The notes under the pieces are model-generated. The model was not told the DNA's origin, did not search any database, and was given only the letters and a program-made list of their open reading frames with translations. Positions 32,327-45,447 of a DNA stretch of 64,000 bases are shown in pieces. Position numbers and translations under genes: made by a program. Source of the DNA: Massospora cicadina (Eukaryota; Entomophthoromycota; Entomophthoromycetes; Entomophthorales; Entomophthoraceae); contig JAKSZP010005259.1 in assembly GCA_022478985.1 (NCBI GenBank), positions 248,001 to 312,000 of the forward strand. Reading direction: 5' to 3'. Within the stretch, counting starts at the first letter, position 1; each line of letters opens with the position of its first letter.

Positions 32327-33652
32327 TGTCAAGAAAGACTTGGCTTCCATCAGAGGCACTCAAATTTCCACAATAGCATCTATAGTACACACAGCATTGC
32401 TGTTATAAGTATATGGAAATAGGATCCATTTGGGGACAGATAAGGAAAGTATTGATCTATGAACATCAATCCCACTCTGACCACTAAGCTAATAATTGAT
32501 GGTAATCTTGCCCATGCCTTTCACAAAAAGGAGAGGCCACTTGGTTTTGTTGGAAGAAGTTGTATCTGCCATTCTTTGTCAGCCTCATAATTGGAGTTAG
32601 CCTGGGTGTGCTCTGGTATCAGGGTGCAAGCATTACATCTTTAATTTTTATTTAGCTATTATTTATGTTTGACATTTTAATCTGCCACCATATTTACTAC
32701 AAGTTTGAGCTTGGGTATGGTAGATCAGATTAGAAGCTTGGATGCAGAATTTAAGATAGAAATTATCATGCCTGTAATATTTGTAAGTGGTTGATAGGGA
32801 AGCTCTTTGAGGTGGGTTTCTTGATTCTTCTCAATGAGGGATGTTTATACCACAAACACTAGAGAAATGGCCACCACCATCACCACCAAGATTTAAGAGT
32901 GAGACTCTCCATAGGCTGCAGCAGTTTTGTTAAAGGGGTAGAATATTATTTAATACTTAATATAAATTCAAAAGTTTGCTCTGGTTTGAAATTATTAACT
33001 TATTAAGAAATTGTAAGATAACCCAGCACTCTACTATAGTCAGAATTCTGGGCTTTTATACTGATATGGGGTGATGGGGTGTCTTGCAAACCTCTATGAA
33101 ACGTAAGTGGTGATCAAATCTTAATGGGGATGCCAAAAACTCGCCCAGAGTCATTTCTTAGGGTTTCCAGTGTTTTCTGTTGCCTTTGAAATTGGATACA
33201 ATAGATGACTTATCTGGCGCTTTAACTTGGAGGATTTTAAACTTTTAAGGGGTGCTGAACTAATTTTCTCTTTTTCTCTGAGTTTGCCTCATCTGCAAGA
33301 TTTTTCTTGGTTTTCAATCTGTAGGATATTTAATTTTTTTGCCAGAAATTTTTACATAACTGAGTGTAGTGCTTCTTTCCCATTTGGAATTTAATTATAA
33401 TCTGCTAGTTTGTTTCAAAACCTTGCAATAAATGCCTCAGTAGTTTTGGTAATAATGAATGGATTGGGATGCACACTAACTTGGGGCCAGGGTGAGCTTA
33501 GTTTAAGGGGGCAGCAGCTACCCATCTCTCATCAAGACTATGTCATAAGTCCACTATCTTCTCCAGCAGTAGTGCTTAGGGCATTTTCTTTCTTTGCTTG
33601 GAAATGATTTAGCGTCTTGTCCAGCCTGATGGCTGCAGCGGAGATCCTTACA
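32327..33652 (-). repeat. Solo LTR, family B
   Basis: Starts TGTCAAGAAAGACTTGGC and ends CCTTACA, aligning along its length with the B LTRs at 44136-45447, 53092-54363 and 58044-59314. No pol sequence is attached. I could not find a convincing 5-bp duplication. Strand follows the B elements, whose pol reads on the minus strand when the LTR is in this orientation. Confidence 0.75.
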
Positions 33653-34465
33653 GTTAACCTGCACTTTACTTGCAGTAAAAGTTTAAATACTTTGTTTTTC
33701 CCTTTTATCTAACTCTCAAATCTTAAGATAATAGAATCTAAAATATATATAATTTCAACAAATATATAACATTTTAAGGCATTATTCTTATATAAATAGT
33801 TTTTATTACTAAAATATATATTAATTTTTGTAATAATTATTCTGCAAAAAAGCTTCTCACACTATAATTACTTCTCATAAACCTTAATAAAAGTTAGCTA
33901 CATGTAAATTTATAATATGTATGCTTTTTATGATAAAAGCTTATATATTAAAAAGCTTATATTAACCTGTCATGGTCACAGCTGATTGGAAATAAAGATT
34001 GGGCTTCTGACCTGGTTGTTCTAGTATCAAGTAAAGATCTCAGAATGCCAGGGGCATAGCCAACCTAATGACTTTAATATTGTGATGGATGTGTACTTTT
34101 ATTTAATTGATAAAGGCTCTTGAAAAGACCAACAAATTGATCAATTACAGAAAGAAGATCACTTCTGAAAGTCAAAGTTTGTCCATGTACCACCATAAAT
34201 AGCGGTGGATAACTACTTCATCACTGTTAAAGTAATACACAAACTCAATAGCGCGCCTTATTTTCAAGATAATATGAACAAGAATGCAACAGATGGCTGA
34301 TTCAAGGTTTAACTTTTTGAAAATAAGGGTTCATTATATGGTATATAATATAAAAACCTTATAGATTTTTAAAAATAAGAATTTTATCTAGTGTGAACCG
34401 CTTAAGAAGCTAGAATTGAAGTTGACAACAACCCCTATACCTTTATAAGATTTATATACATCTGC
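33653..34465. other. AT-rich intergenic DNA
   Basis: Nothing recognisable; long A/T runs and no open frames. Confidence 0.45.
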
Positions 34466-35499
34466 TGTTGTGATTTCAATATGGCCACAACACCCAGATG
34501 ATAAGATTATTATATAGTTGCTTGCTCACTAGGGGATGGGATCCTCTAGTGGATGTGGGAGTTATCAATTTGATTGGGAACTATTGTTTAAGTAAAAAAT
34601 ATTTTACAAATAGTAACTAATCTTCCAAGATTTTATCCCGCCAAATTACTTTATTTTTGTTAGGGATGATCCCTGACAATGCAATTACTAAAAAATCCAA
34701 TTGCCAGTTTAATAATTGTAATCTAATTATATTAGTTGTTCAAAGTTTATCACCTATTAACTCAGAAGTTATGTTTAGTTGCTTAAGCATCAACAATGCT
34801 TCTAGTAGCAACTCACAGATTAACCTTCTAGGTAATGCAGCCTTCCATTGATAGGTAAAAGTCTCATTATCTAATCAGGTTGCTAGCCTAAATAGGGTAC
34901 TCTGCTGAGTTGATTGAGACTGTGAGAAAACTTTCATTAATTAACCAGAATAAGTTGCATTTCTGGTTAGTGGTGAGTCTAAATAGGCGGATAATGAAGA
35001 CCCTTGTTGGTGAAACCTCAGAGGGCTAACCATCAGCAACAGCTGCCATTTCCCAGTGAGGCGCTAAGGGAAGGGTTGGTCCTGGATCCCCTATATAATA
35101 TCCTTGATTTTTATATAGCTATAAAAGTAGCAACTAAGTAACAAAAATAGCAATATAATAGCTTTTCAATTTATTTTGTATAATCTTGGAATAGAATGGA
35201 GAAGATAATTTTCTTATCTATAAAAAATTGATAAATCTTGAGAAAAGAGTTGAAGGAAAAAGGTTCCCTTGTCAAAGTGCTTATTAGTTATTCTGCCTGC
35301 TCCTGTGTGAAGAGATAGAAGAATGTTAGCACCAGTATAGCGTTAGACATAATATCACTTGGTCCTGAGATCAACTAGGGGCGATAGTCTGCATACTATT
35401 GCCAACTTATTCAACTATATTAATGATTTACAACGCATAACCAAAACCTGTGCAATAAACCTGAGAGCTGAGATGAGTAACACAGCTCAAAAGTTTACA
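34466..35499 (+). repeat. 5' LTR of element D
   Basis: Matches 38188-39220 along its length, including CAATGCTTCTAGTAGCAACT and GCAACAGCTGCCATTTCCCA. A primer binding site follows at its right end. Confidence 0.85.
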
Positions 35500-35501
35500 T
35501 T

Positions 35502-35519
35502 TGGTGCTCACTACAGGGG
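35502..35519 (+). promoter_or_regulatory. tRNA primer binding site of element D
   Basis: TGGTGCTCACTACAGGGG, two bases inside the 5' LTR; identical to the site of element A. Confidence 0.8.
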
Positions 35520-35559
35520 TAGTTGAGTTTTTAGGCCTAATTTATTAGAAGAATGTATC

Positions 35560-37440
35560 AGTATAATTTCATACAAAAGTGATCTTAGAAAACTATGGAG
35601 GGTTTTGGATACCATCAACAATAATGTTAAACTTGATGGTACAAGCCAATCTCACTAATTTGGATGAGAGAGTAACTAAAGCCAAGAAGGAGATTGAGCA
35701 AGTTGGAAAGGTCAACAATGATTTTTATAGGAAGGTCACCTCATTGAGTGAAATTAGATTGAATTTATCATGGAGATATAATTCCAAAAACTGAATAAAA
35801 AGCAGACAAAGAACGCTTCTGCCAGATGCATGAAGAGATGGTGCATATTTTTAAGCACATTGAAGAACTAAAAATTAAGAGTGTGATTGCATCCAGATGA
35901 AGGCAAACAAAGCTTTTAATGGGATGCACACAAATCCAGTCAGAAAATTACAGCACCATGAAATATGCCTGAATCTTTCACTGCAATTTTAGATGACTTC
36001 TAAAGTTACACCTAATGTTAGTCAGGTTTACAAGCAGAAATCCCCTTCCAGAAAAGTGACAGAAGAATTTTGGAATATTCCAAAATTACCACATTTTATT
36101 GAGACAACGCACCAGCATTTCTGCCTTTTGGAATGACATTTTATAGATATAGGGACTGACAGAAATCAGTTAATGTAATGAACCACTTATACTATTTTGT
36201 CAGAATCTGGTGTTCTTCCATCTCATCAGGGACAATTGGACATACAACAACTCTAAGAAGACTTAAATGACCAAATTTGGTAGTCCTTTGAAGATGTCCA
36301 ACTATAAGCAGAAGTTTATGGGTATTCAAATAGAAAAGTTGAAACATTAGCATCTTTCTCCAGCTTATTTTACCAGGAATTGCAAATAATATATGCAAAA
36401 GTATTGTCAGATTTCATTGTGCGCATAGCCATGCAATCAGCGCTTTGGCTCTATAGAGAAATTCACCACCCCATTCTTTTAAGCTCTGATGAATTTAACT
36501 TCCAAATTAAAAATGGTAGAATTTATAAAGATAACAAGCTTGATGTTTAACACGCCTAATCAATTTTATAAAAAAATTTGACTAATGAATCAAACTATGG
36601 CAGAATTTGAAGATGACATTAGGGAGAAATATATCAATCAGCAGAATCAAGCATCAATGGGGTATAAACCAATACATTAAATTGGACAGATAAAAAAACA
36701 CAATTGTAAAAATGGTGTAACTGGACATTTTGCCAACAAAAGTTGGAAAAGAAGTCAAGAAGAAATGTAAATAATGTGTTGCCTCAATAAGAGAATGAAA
36801 AAACTCAAGGTTTGAGAAAGGTTTAGCAGTCTAGATGCAGAACAATATAGCACTGCAAAGAAGCCTTTTCTGCTGAATTATACTCAGATAAAGTAGATAC
36901 TTCAGTTCTGTTTGTGAATGACCCAAGAGAGAATCTGCTGTTTCAAGATACAAGGATGAATATAAATGCTATCATGAGAGAAAAATCAAAAATGAAGGTG
37001 ATTGACCCAAAAATTATGAGGGAAGTCACTCAATCTTATATTAGTCAAATAATAGAAAAGGCATGAAATGACAAGAGTAATAATCAACTTAAGTTAAAGT
37101 TGGATGAAGCTAGCCTTACTATACCAGTCCTCACAATCAAGGAATCATTTCAAATCTGTCAGTAGAATTAATTTAAATGTTAAGGACATCAAATAATACT
37201 GAAGTTCAATTTATGAAGAAAAATAATGAATATATTTAAACAGAACTGGCAATTGGCAATAAAGTCACTTATATATGATATCAGAGGATTCAAGTGCTAG
37301 CTGTCAAAAGATGAATTGAAATTAGGACCTGTCAAAATCAGTGACAAGTCAAAATGAAGGCCTAATGGATAGGATCATTCAATATTTGGCAAGTAAGTGA
37401 CTGATGCCTATGTGATAAAGAACATTGCATATAGTTGTAT
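35560..37440 (+). pseudogene. gag and protease remnants of element D
   Basis: Begins with a gag N-terminus (NLDERVTKAKKEIEQVGKVN in the 35579-35794 frame) that aligns with element A gag. Further along are fragments of the capsid and, near 36960, the segment equivalent to 6960-7020 of A. The last part (to about 37440) corresponds to A protease. Every frame is full of stops. No RT follows. Confidence 0.65.
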
Positions 37441-37639
37441 AGTAACCATATCCATGCTAAATACTTAAAGTATTGGACATAAGAAAAAAATATTATAAGA
37501 AGAAATATTATAAATAATATAAGATAAATAGTGGAAAAACTATATAAATGATAAAATTTTTAAAAAAATATAATTTATCAGAAAGGAGATTATCTACAAG
37601 GAAAAAAATAGAAAAAATAGGAAAATATGAAATATTATT

Positions 37640-38187
37640 GTTTTTTATCTTTAGCTGTGATCAAGTGGATCTGGCGATGACCCACTTTCCATTGTTTATC
37701 AGGGAGAAGGGGGATGAACATGATGAGCATAGTGATAAAGTATGGCAGATTAATAGAAGACTGCATTTGTTTTTGGCAGGATCAGCTCAGGTTGAAACTG
37801 ATTCTGCCATGAAGAGGCCCAAGGTACTTGAATGATTCAGGAATCAGTAAAGACAGCTGAGAGTATCCTGTGAATGACAAGGAGCCAAGTTAACATGCCC
37901 TTGGGTGAAACAGGTGGACCAGTATATATTGTCAGAAAGGATGACTGAAATATTCATGGCATAGCATGATGCTGTGGAAACTGCGCTTGAGAGAGGTGGT
38001 AGTGAGTAGGAAACAAAGAATAGGAGCCGCGTTGCTGAAGACTGGCATGAGAAGCATTAAGTGCAGGATAGACTGAGATTCACTGAAGCTGTACTGAGGT
38101 ACAATGGCCAAATTGTGATCAGTCTAAGGTGGCATCTATCCCTAAATCCTTAACTTTTGCTGGGTAATCTAGTCAAGCGGGAGGTTA
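37640..38187 (+). other. 3' untranslated region of element D
   Basis: Joins the protease remnant directly to sequence matching the part of A next to its 3' LTR (for example GGGCATG...GTCATTCACAGGAT on the minus strand). The antisense-ORF part of A is absent. A short sense frame to 37835 (DQVDLAMTHFPLFIREKGDE) looks protein-like but is unidentified. Confidence 0.45.
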
Positions 38188-39220
38188 TGTTGGTATTTCA
38201 GTATGCTCATATTATCCAGCTGATTAGATTATGATAAAGTTGCTTACCCACTAAAGGATGAGGTCCTTTAGTAAACTTAGGAGTCATTATTTTGAATAAT
38301 AACTATTGTTTGTAAAAAACCCTTGCCAAATATTAGCTAATACAATGGGATTTTATCTCGCCAAATTACATTTAGTTTGGTGGTGATGAACCCTGACAAT
38401 GCATTTACTATACAATATGATTGCTGGTATAATAACTAATAATTTAAATGTATTAGTCAATTGGGTAGTTGTCACCAATTGACTCAGTGATTTATGTTTA
38501 GCGCTGAAGCATCAACAATGCTTCTAGTAGCAACTCCCAGTTTAAGCTTTTAGGTAACGCAGCCTGCTGATGATAGGTAAAAGTCCCATTACCTAAACAA
38601 GTTGCAAGCCTAAATAGGGTACTCTGCCAAGGTTGATTGAGATTGTGGGGACACTTTCATCAATTAACCAGAAGAGGTCACATTTCTGGTAGGTGGTGAA
38701 ATCTGACTAGGTGGATGAAGATCCTAATTGATGCAACCTCAGAGGGCTAAACCATTAGCAACAGCTGCCATTTCCCAGTGAGGCGCCAGGGGAAGGGTCA
38801 GTCACTGGACCTTTTATATATTACCTTTAATTTTTATGTAAATATAAAAGCAAAAATTAAGTAACAAATTAGCAAATTAATAGTTTTACAAATTATCATG
38901 TATATTATTGGAATAGAGTGGAAGAGAAATGATTCTATTATTTATTTATCAATTGCTAATTATTGAAATAAGGGATGAAGGAAAAGTTCCCTTATCAAAG
39001 TGCTTATTAGTTACTCTGCCTGCTCCTGCGTGAAGAGAGAAAGGAACGTTAGCATAAGTCTAGCGTTGGACATATTATCACTTGGTCCTGAGAAGCTTAC
39101 CTAAGGTGATAGACTTCATACTATTGCCAACTTATTCAGCTATATCGATGATTTACAACGAATAACCAAAACCTGTCTTTAAACCAGAGCTGAAGCAAGC
39201 AAAAAAGCTCAAAAGTTTAC
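38188..39220 (+). repeat. 3' LTR of element D
   Basis: Preceded by a purine-rich AAGCGGGAGGTTA, the likely polypurine tract. Visibly more diverged from its partner than the two LTRs of element A. Confidence 0.85.
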
Positions 39221-40734
39221 AATTGCATAAGCTAGTAAAGCCTAGATAAATAAGCTGTACGCATTTTTTCTAAAAATTTATGGTTTAAGCTTTTAAAATC
39301 TTCAAGACAATTTTTAAGGCATATTTATAGGCTGAACTTGGTTTTGATTGTCTTCACAATAGTCTGAGTTTAAGTATCTTTCACATTTTTCAATTCCTTC
39401 TTTACCCATTTTTTCATGCAATTTCCAATGGTTCCAATTGATAAATTTTTTTGATTATTTTGGAGGCCATATCTATAGGCTGAGCCTTCTATTCCTTTAA
39501 CTGGAGCTTCCTACTAGAAGCTTTAGTTTTATTAGATCTTTCATCGCACTTTCTGAAGTTTTGATTGGATTGACATGTATTTTAACAATCCTCCAAGATT
39601 ATACAAGAGGTCCAATTTTTAATTTAATCAGCAAGCCAATCTTAGGAGGCATCATGAAATAGCATTATCCCTAATTTGTAACGCTTATAATATTAATTTT
39701 CTGAACATTGCATTGATAAACAAACCACACATTCAAAAGAGAGTTACCTCAATATAATAGTTATCTAGGCAAATTCACCATTTAAAGTACTTGTACCACT
39801 CCAAACATGATTTGGGAAACTCAACATTGCTCTTTTATCTACAGTGTTCTACTTGGCTGAGGTATGGGGCCAATATGATCTCATTACTTTCAGGGTCTCT
39901 AGAGTAGCATACATACTACTCAGTAATCCAAGGCGTCAAAAGGGGTTTCTTTATTAATAGCACTATTAAGTAAACCTAATTCTTCACAAATATAGATTAA
40001 AATAAATTGCTTTATTCAAGCAAATAGGCAAATAATTTTACTAGTAGTGTGATAGTAGGTGTATTCTATAGAACTCCAAACTGGGTATTGGATGCTCTTA
40101 ACTGCAAGTTGTAAAGTGAACCTGAAAAGCTAAATTTATTTAAAATACTTTAGGCATGGAAGCCCTTTAATCCTGGCATCAATGGCTGGCTAGAAACTAA
40201 ACCAGATTTTGATACATCTAACTAAATATTAATGATCAATTTAATTTTAAAAATCAGAATTAAAAATCAAACATTGCACAAGTTGTAATTCACTATGGTT
40301 CCAGAAATTGGGAAACCATATCATGCAAAAAATATTGTTACATAATTTAGAAATTGTAATGATCTGATTTAGTCTGGATTATTATTGTTAGGACAACAAA
40401 TATTTAAGTGAAATCTGGGCTGCAGGAGTATGAGTCTCAAACCTCCTAGCATCAGCTCCAGATAGAAGGCAACACCCTGTCATTGAGGGATTGTTCTGAA
40501 TAGATGGGATAGGGGTTTTGGGAGCCCTGCCAGGATAAGAGAAAGGGTGGGGTGTTTTTATTATTTGTAAAGTTAGTAGTTGATGTCCTGACCTTGTTTT
40601 TTTAATCCATTACTTTTACTTAAAAAAACTAATTAGTAGCTCTTTACAAAGCCATAATACTTAACAGAACTGTTTGTATTTTAAATAATACTAATAAAGC
40701 TAACAAATTTTCTAAATAAACTAAGGGAAAATAT
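39221..40734. other. Unassigned AT-rich sequence
   Basis: Two copies of an ATCTATAGGCTGAGCCTTC / TTATAGGCTGAACTTGG phrase about 150 bases apart (39320 and 39470) hint at an old repeat. No gene is supported. Confidence 0.4.
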
Positions 40735-41416
40735 TTAATATAAAATACCTAATCCCCTACCATTAGCAGGGTGTTGAGTATTATGTGATGCTAGGGAGGT
40801 GAAATACTAAGCCTCAAACATTGGGTTTGAACACTGATTCTGAGTTTGATATTGCTGGAAATCATTGACTCAATCAATTTTCCATAGTTAAACATTGGCC
40901 AAGATCCCTTTACTATTCTCAATATTTTTTGGTATGTTTTAAAAAGTCCAAATTCACTTTGCCACTTTTGGACTTAAGTGATTGGTTTGATCCCCATTTT
41001 AACCTTTTTTTCACCTTTCATCCAATTTTGGCTTCTTATATAGTTTATTACATGGGGTTGCCCCAGGTGTCAAATTTTTTACATATACAATGGCTCCTGA
41101 TTAAGCCACCTATTAGAGAAAGGGAATGGGGGCTATGATGCAGATTTCCAAAGAATCTCTAATTCTGCATGGAGTTGTCTGATTTCTCTTAAATGTACAA
41201 CTCTTCAGATTCTGAATTTAGTATGAGTTTAGTATGAAAAATGGGTTGGAGGAAGGTACAAGGAAGCCAGAGAGGTGCAACAGCCATCCATCTCTCATCT
41301 GAAGTATGATTTAAGTCAGAAATCTGGGTGAGAGATATGGCCTTGGGTTATCCCTTTTTGATCTAAATGGGTGCATGCCTCTATCTAGCTTAATGGCAGG
41401 AGCTGTAGGCTTTACA
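40735..41416 (-). repeat. 3' LTR of B2 (left part lost)
   Basis: Ends GGCTTTACA like other B LTRs and is followed by a purine-rich tract on the minus strand (AAAAGGGGATAATGTAAT). Sequence before 40735 does not match the first half of the B LTR. Confidence 0.6.
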
Positions 41417-41736
41417 ATTACATTATCCCCTTTTGAACTGAAGTACTTGCAGACTTTATCTGGGAAGCATATTTAATTCTTGGCTGGTGCCAAGTGGACT
41501 CTTCTATAACATAGTCTTTCCATCTAATGAGATACTTCTTATTATCCAAACTAATTTGCTATCCAAAATCACATCAACCTCAAATTCAGGTATTTTGGAG
41601 TGAATAGGTTGTATGGGTAAGGATCTCTCTAGTACCATGACTTTGAACAATTTGAGCTGAGAGATTCAAATTGTTGTATGCTCTTATAATCCTTCAAGAA
41701 AAGACAGCCCAAAAGCAATGTGATGAACTTGGCGCT

Positions 41737-41880
41737 TTACATGGTAGGGACTAATCCAAACAGGACCAAACTTACAGTAAGGAGCTTTAGCTCATAATTT
41801 CTAGAGTATACTAGCACATAGCTTCCTACTTTAACACCAGAATCATGCCATCTTTTCTTATCCACCTTGTTCTTTTGACC
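41737..41880 (-). pseudogene. Integrase C-terminal fragment of B2
   Basis: KVDKKRWHDSGVKVGSYVLV is the typical post-core basic segment of gypsy integrases. It abuts the family E solo LTR; the open frame continues into that LTR by chance to 42039. Confidence 0.65.
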
Positions 41881-42762
41881 TGTCATGGTCAAATGACATG
41901 ATAGTTGGCACAATGTAATAATAAAACAGAGCGTGAAGAGGCCAAGAGGGACAAGCTTAAGAACCTGCCTGAACTGGAGCCCATCCTGGACTGACTTTGG
42001 GTAAGGGCAAATATGCCTAAGTTGGTTTTGGGGGTGCACATGATAGACACAGGAGTGTTATAGCCTCAATCTTATGGTGTATCAGTTATTTTTTAAATGA
42101 AAATGATAAAATAAGTTTGTTAAAAGAACGGGACTTTAGAACCCATTCAGTTTACCATATTGCCAAATCTGGCAAGATCCAATTGCAGTCAATCACCTGA
42201 ATGCAAGCATACTTGAGATATAGTACCACAAAGGATGGTGGTTTACACTTATTGGTTGGATTGGGTGCAGTGCATCGCTTAAGGGAAAATGATACTTTTA
42301 ATTATATATAATTAAGTGTTTTGTGACCAACCTTCTTTGTTGGTCAACTGGTTTTAAGAAAAATCTACGTTTTTTATTTTTTTGAATGGTCCCATGGTAT
42401 GACCTCTTTGTAGACCTCAAGGAGGTCTCTAACAATATAGATCATTAATTTTGTCTAAGTAATGATGGACTTAGGTGCATACCTAGGAAACCTGTTCCCC
42501 TCCAGATTGAGGCACCCAAGCACCCTGACACTGATTTGCACTTAGTTATGGACTCCTCCCTGGGGTCCAACCAAGTCATGGCATTCTTAAGATATCTAGT
42601 TACTTATAAAATTTTATATACGGTGTCCCTGGGTCCCCTGTGTACCATCGCCCTTCAAGGTGCCTATTCCCTCTTCTGCTATTGACTTGTTCCCTTGTTG
42701 TGTTGCTGTGCATTACTCACCACCTTTCAGAAAATGAGAGAGTTACATACGCTCTCCTGACA
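41881..42762. repeat. Solo LTR of family E inside B2
   Basis: Starts TGTCATGG and ends CTCTCCTGACA, with a perfect duplication TGACC on both sides (41876-41880 and 42763-42767). It splits integrase. Homologous to 55448-56303. No internal element sequence remains, so the two LTRs recombined. Confidence 0.85.
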
Positions 42763-42949
42763 TGACCCTTAACTAAAAGTTCAAGCCATTTTTTAGTAAT
42801 TCAAGAGTTTTTTTGCTTGTTCTGAGAGTTCTCATCAGCTGAGGGATTGCTTCCACCTACTGAGGAGTTCCAAGGATTATGTTGGTATTCATGATTAGCA
42901 AAGAGGGTGACTTCCCTATGTTTAATGGACCTGCTTATTATATGTTTAT

Positions 42950-43340
42950 TGTGTTAATTCATAAAAAAGCCTACAGTTATTCTGACATCCATACACACAA
43001 CAAAAAAGATATTATTCAAGTACCTGTTTGATCCTTTCTGTTTGTCCATCCAACTGTGGGTTATACTCTGAGGATCTACAGATCTTGATGTGCAGAATTT
43101 TTAGTAGGTTGTCACAAAATTCTAAAATAAAAATTGGACCACGGTCTGAGATGATCTCTTATGTAAGCTCCATGACAAGTAAAGACCTTTTCCATGAAAA
43201 GTGTCACTGCTCCCTGTAGTTGAACTGAGAGGTTCAGGGTTGAGCTCAGCATACTTGGTGAGGCATTTAATACAACCATAATGGCGTCAGACCCTCTAGT
43301 TCCAGTAATGGTGTGATGAAACACTTTTAAAATGACTAGA
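42950..43340 (-). pseudogene. Integrase core fragment of B2
   Basis: Minus-strand frames give a degraded DRGP motif near 43140 (the D region) and EYNPQLDGQTERIKQVLE near 43050 (the catalytic E region). A frameshift lies between them. Confidence 0.7.
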
Positions 43341-43869
43341 GCCTGTGTGGCTGTTGAGGCATCAACTTCTCACTTGTCTGATAATGGAATGGTTTAATGT
43401 AGGCACAGAGAAAGCATTAAATCATATATCTCTTTGTTTTTAATCATACCTGGCCATGGATAGCGTTGGGTGATCAGCTTTTTGGGTAGACTTAGGATTT
43501 ATAACTAACAGATGTGGAAAACTTTCATGATCTCTATATGTAAGCTTTCTGTGGGAAACACATTTTACTTAATAGACTTCATTTTAATCACATAAAAAGT
43601 CCTTAAGCCTACTAAAAGTTCCATTGACCAGTTCTTCCCAAAGCATCCATCCATATTTGTCTGCCTTTGTGCAGCTCATATATTATCAATATTTATTTAG
43701 CCCCTACCTCCAAAGTGCAAAAAAGTTGGTTGGCAGAATGGTGGCAATACTATATAACGCTCAGCTTTTAATAATAAAAGGATAGTACAGAGTCTCAAAA
43801 TAAAAGATCTAAAATTAGGTTCTTTTCCTGGATGATATTCATTTTGAGATCAAAATTTGGCTAGTTACA

Positions 43870-44070
43870 GGTGCTATCTTACTTGCCTCTGGCTCATTAA
43901 GTAAGGCTTCTAAAAATACTCCAGCATCCTATTGTCAGTGCAAATGGTAATGTGCCACTTGGCATACATAAGGTGAAGTTGCCACTCTTGAAGTGATGCT
44001 ACCAAGGCAAGAAAATCCCTGTCACAGATTATATAATTGGTTTATGCTGTTATCGTCTTTCTACTAAAGT
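43870..44070 (-). pseudogene. RNase H fragment of B2
   Basis: Minus-strand translation gives ICDRDFLALVASLQEWQLHL and a following TDNRMLEYF, matching the RNase H pattern D-x-E-x-L-A-x-V ... W-R ... TDH-x-x-LEYF of gypsy elements. It begins almost at the 5' LTR, so an internal deletion removed gag to RT. Confidence 0.7.
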
Positions 44071-44135
44071 AACAGATAAGCTTTAACCTACCTACACCCT
44101 CCTGTAGAAGGACTACCCTTGTCAGACATCCTACT

Positions 44136-45447
44136 TGCCAAAGAAAGACTTGGATTTTGTAGGGTAATCCAATGCTTATGATAGCATTCATAGTATGACT
44201 GACATTGTTGGTTTCTGATTATTTTTGAGTAATATTCACTGGGGATAAATGAGGTAAGAACTGAAAAATGAACATCAACCCTGTTCCAAACATTAAACTG
44301 ATAATGGGCAGTAATTCTGAACATGTCTCTTGCACTGAGGGGAGGCTGATTGGGTTGATTGGGGCAGCTGTTTGTACCATCTGGGTGGGGTTTAGAATCC
44401 AAATTGGGGTTGTCCTGGACTCACACTTGGTAGTGAGGAGCAGCAGCCATGTCATTAATTTCAATTCTGCTGTAATCAAAATTATTTCAATCCTCTGTGA
44501 CTCTCTTCAATTTCATCATAATTACAGCAGATTGAATTAGATGAATGAATGTTCAGTTTGGGATAAGAATCTACGTGCAGACTCTCTTGAAGAAATGGTT
44601 ATTATAACATTTCCTGAGGGCGTTTCCTTGACTCTCTCCACTGAGTGATGCTAATATAGAAAACACTTGAGAAATGGCTAATGCCATTATGGAGATCCTC
44701 AAATGAGGACTCTCCATAATTGCAGAATTTTCTTTAAAGAGGGCAGAATCTTTTAAAAAAGTTAAAAAAGTTAAAAGTTCTTCTGTCACAGTGTTAATTC
44801 CTTATTAAAAGGATATTACAAAATAACCCATCACTCTACCATCAGCAAAGTGCTGGACATCTATACTCTTAAGGGAGTGATTAGGGCTGTCTTAAAACAT
44901 TTATGAGGATGAGATTGAGCAAATGTTCTCCAAGGATGCCAAGAACTTTACTCAAAGTTACCGCTTATTTTTCTGTTCTCCAACGTCCTTGGAACTAGTG
45001 AGTGGTGTTTCCAGTGTATTTTTCATGAAAATCCATGCCAATATTCATGGGCACCAATATTTTTCTTCATATTTAAAATTCGTGTCATTTATGGGAAAAT
45101 TGGTTCAGACGCTTGGGAATTTTCCCCTAAATTGAGCATGATGGTTTTGTCCCTTTCATAAAATTTAATTTTAATCTGATTATTCTTGCAGAATTCTTGA
45201 CATACACCATTAATTTTGGGGAAATAGGCCTTGGAAGAATTAAAAAATAAGGAAGTTAGGGTACTTTCTAATCTGGGGTGGGGATGAATTCAATTTGGGG
45301 AGAGCAGCAGATACCCAGCTTTCATTCAGGGTATGTCTTAAGTCTGCTATTTTCATTAATGAAAATTCCCAGAGGCTACTTCCACTTTCTTGATGAAAGG
45401 AATATATGTCCCTGTACAATATAATTTTCATGGTGGGGACCCTTACA
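44136..45447 (-). repeat. 5' LTR of B2
   Basis: Starts TGCCAAAGAAAGACTTGG and ends ACCCTTACA. Aligns with the 53-kb and 58-kb LTRs, including the ATAACCCATCACTCTACCAT segment. Confidence 0.75.

Larger units (their letters stand above)
34466..39220 (+). mobile_element. Deleted non-autonomous gypsy element D (related to A)
   Basis: LTRs 34466-35499 and 38188-39220 (about 1.03 kb each) begin TGTTG and end AAAAGTTTACA. The interior is only 2.7 kb. The 18-base primer binding site equals that of element A, the gag start (LDERVTK) and the pre-protease region (AATATAAATGCTAT...) match A, and the 3' end before the right LTR matches 1190-1560 of A on the opposite strand. RT, RNase H and integrase are missing, so movement would depend on A-like proteins. 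Flanks TCTGC and ATTGC agree at three of five bases. Confidence 0.85.
40735..45447 (-). mobile_element. Deleted gypsy element B2
   Basis: The right LTR (44136-45447) is full; the left is recognisable only from about 40735 to 41416. Read on the minus strand, the interior starts straight in RNase H (43870-44070) with gag, protease and RT missing, then integrase core (42950-43340) and integrase C-terminus (41737-41880). A solo LTR of family E interrupts integrase at 41881-42762. All frames are broken. Confidence 0.75.

Noticed and set aside
44268..44540. Overlapping ORFs on both strands at 44.1-44.8 kb
   Set aside because: They are in the B2 LTR, with no domain and no conservation in the other B LTRs.
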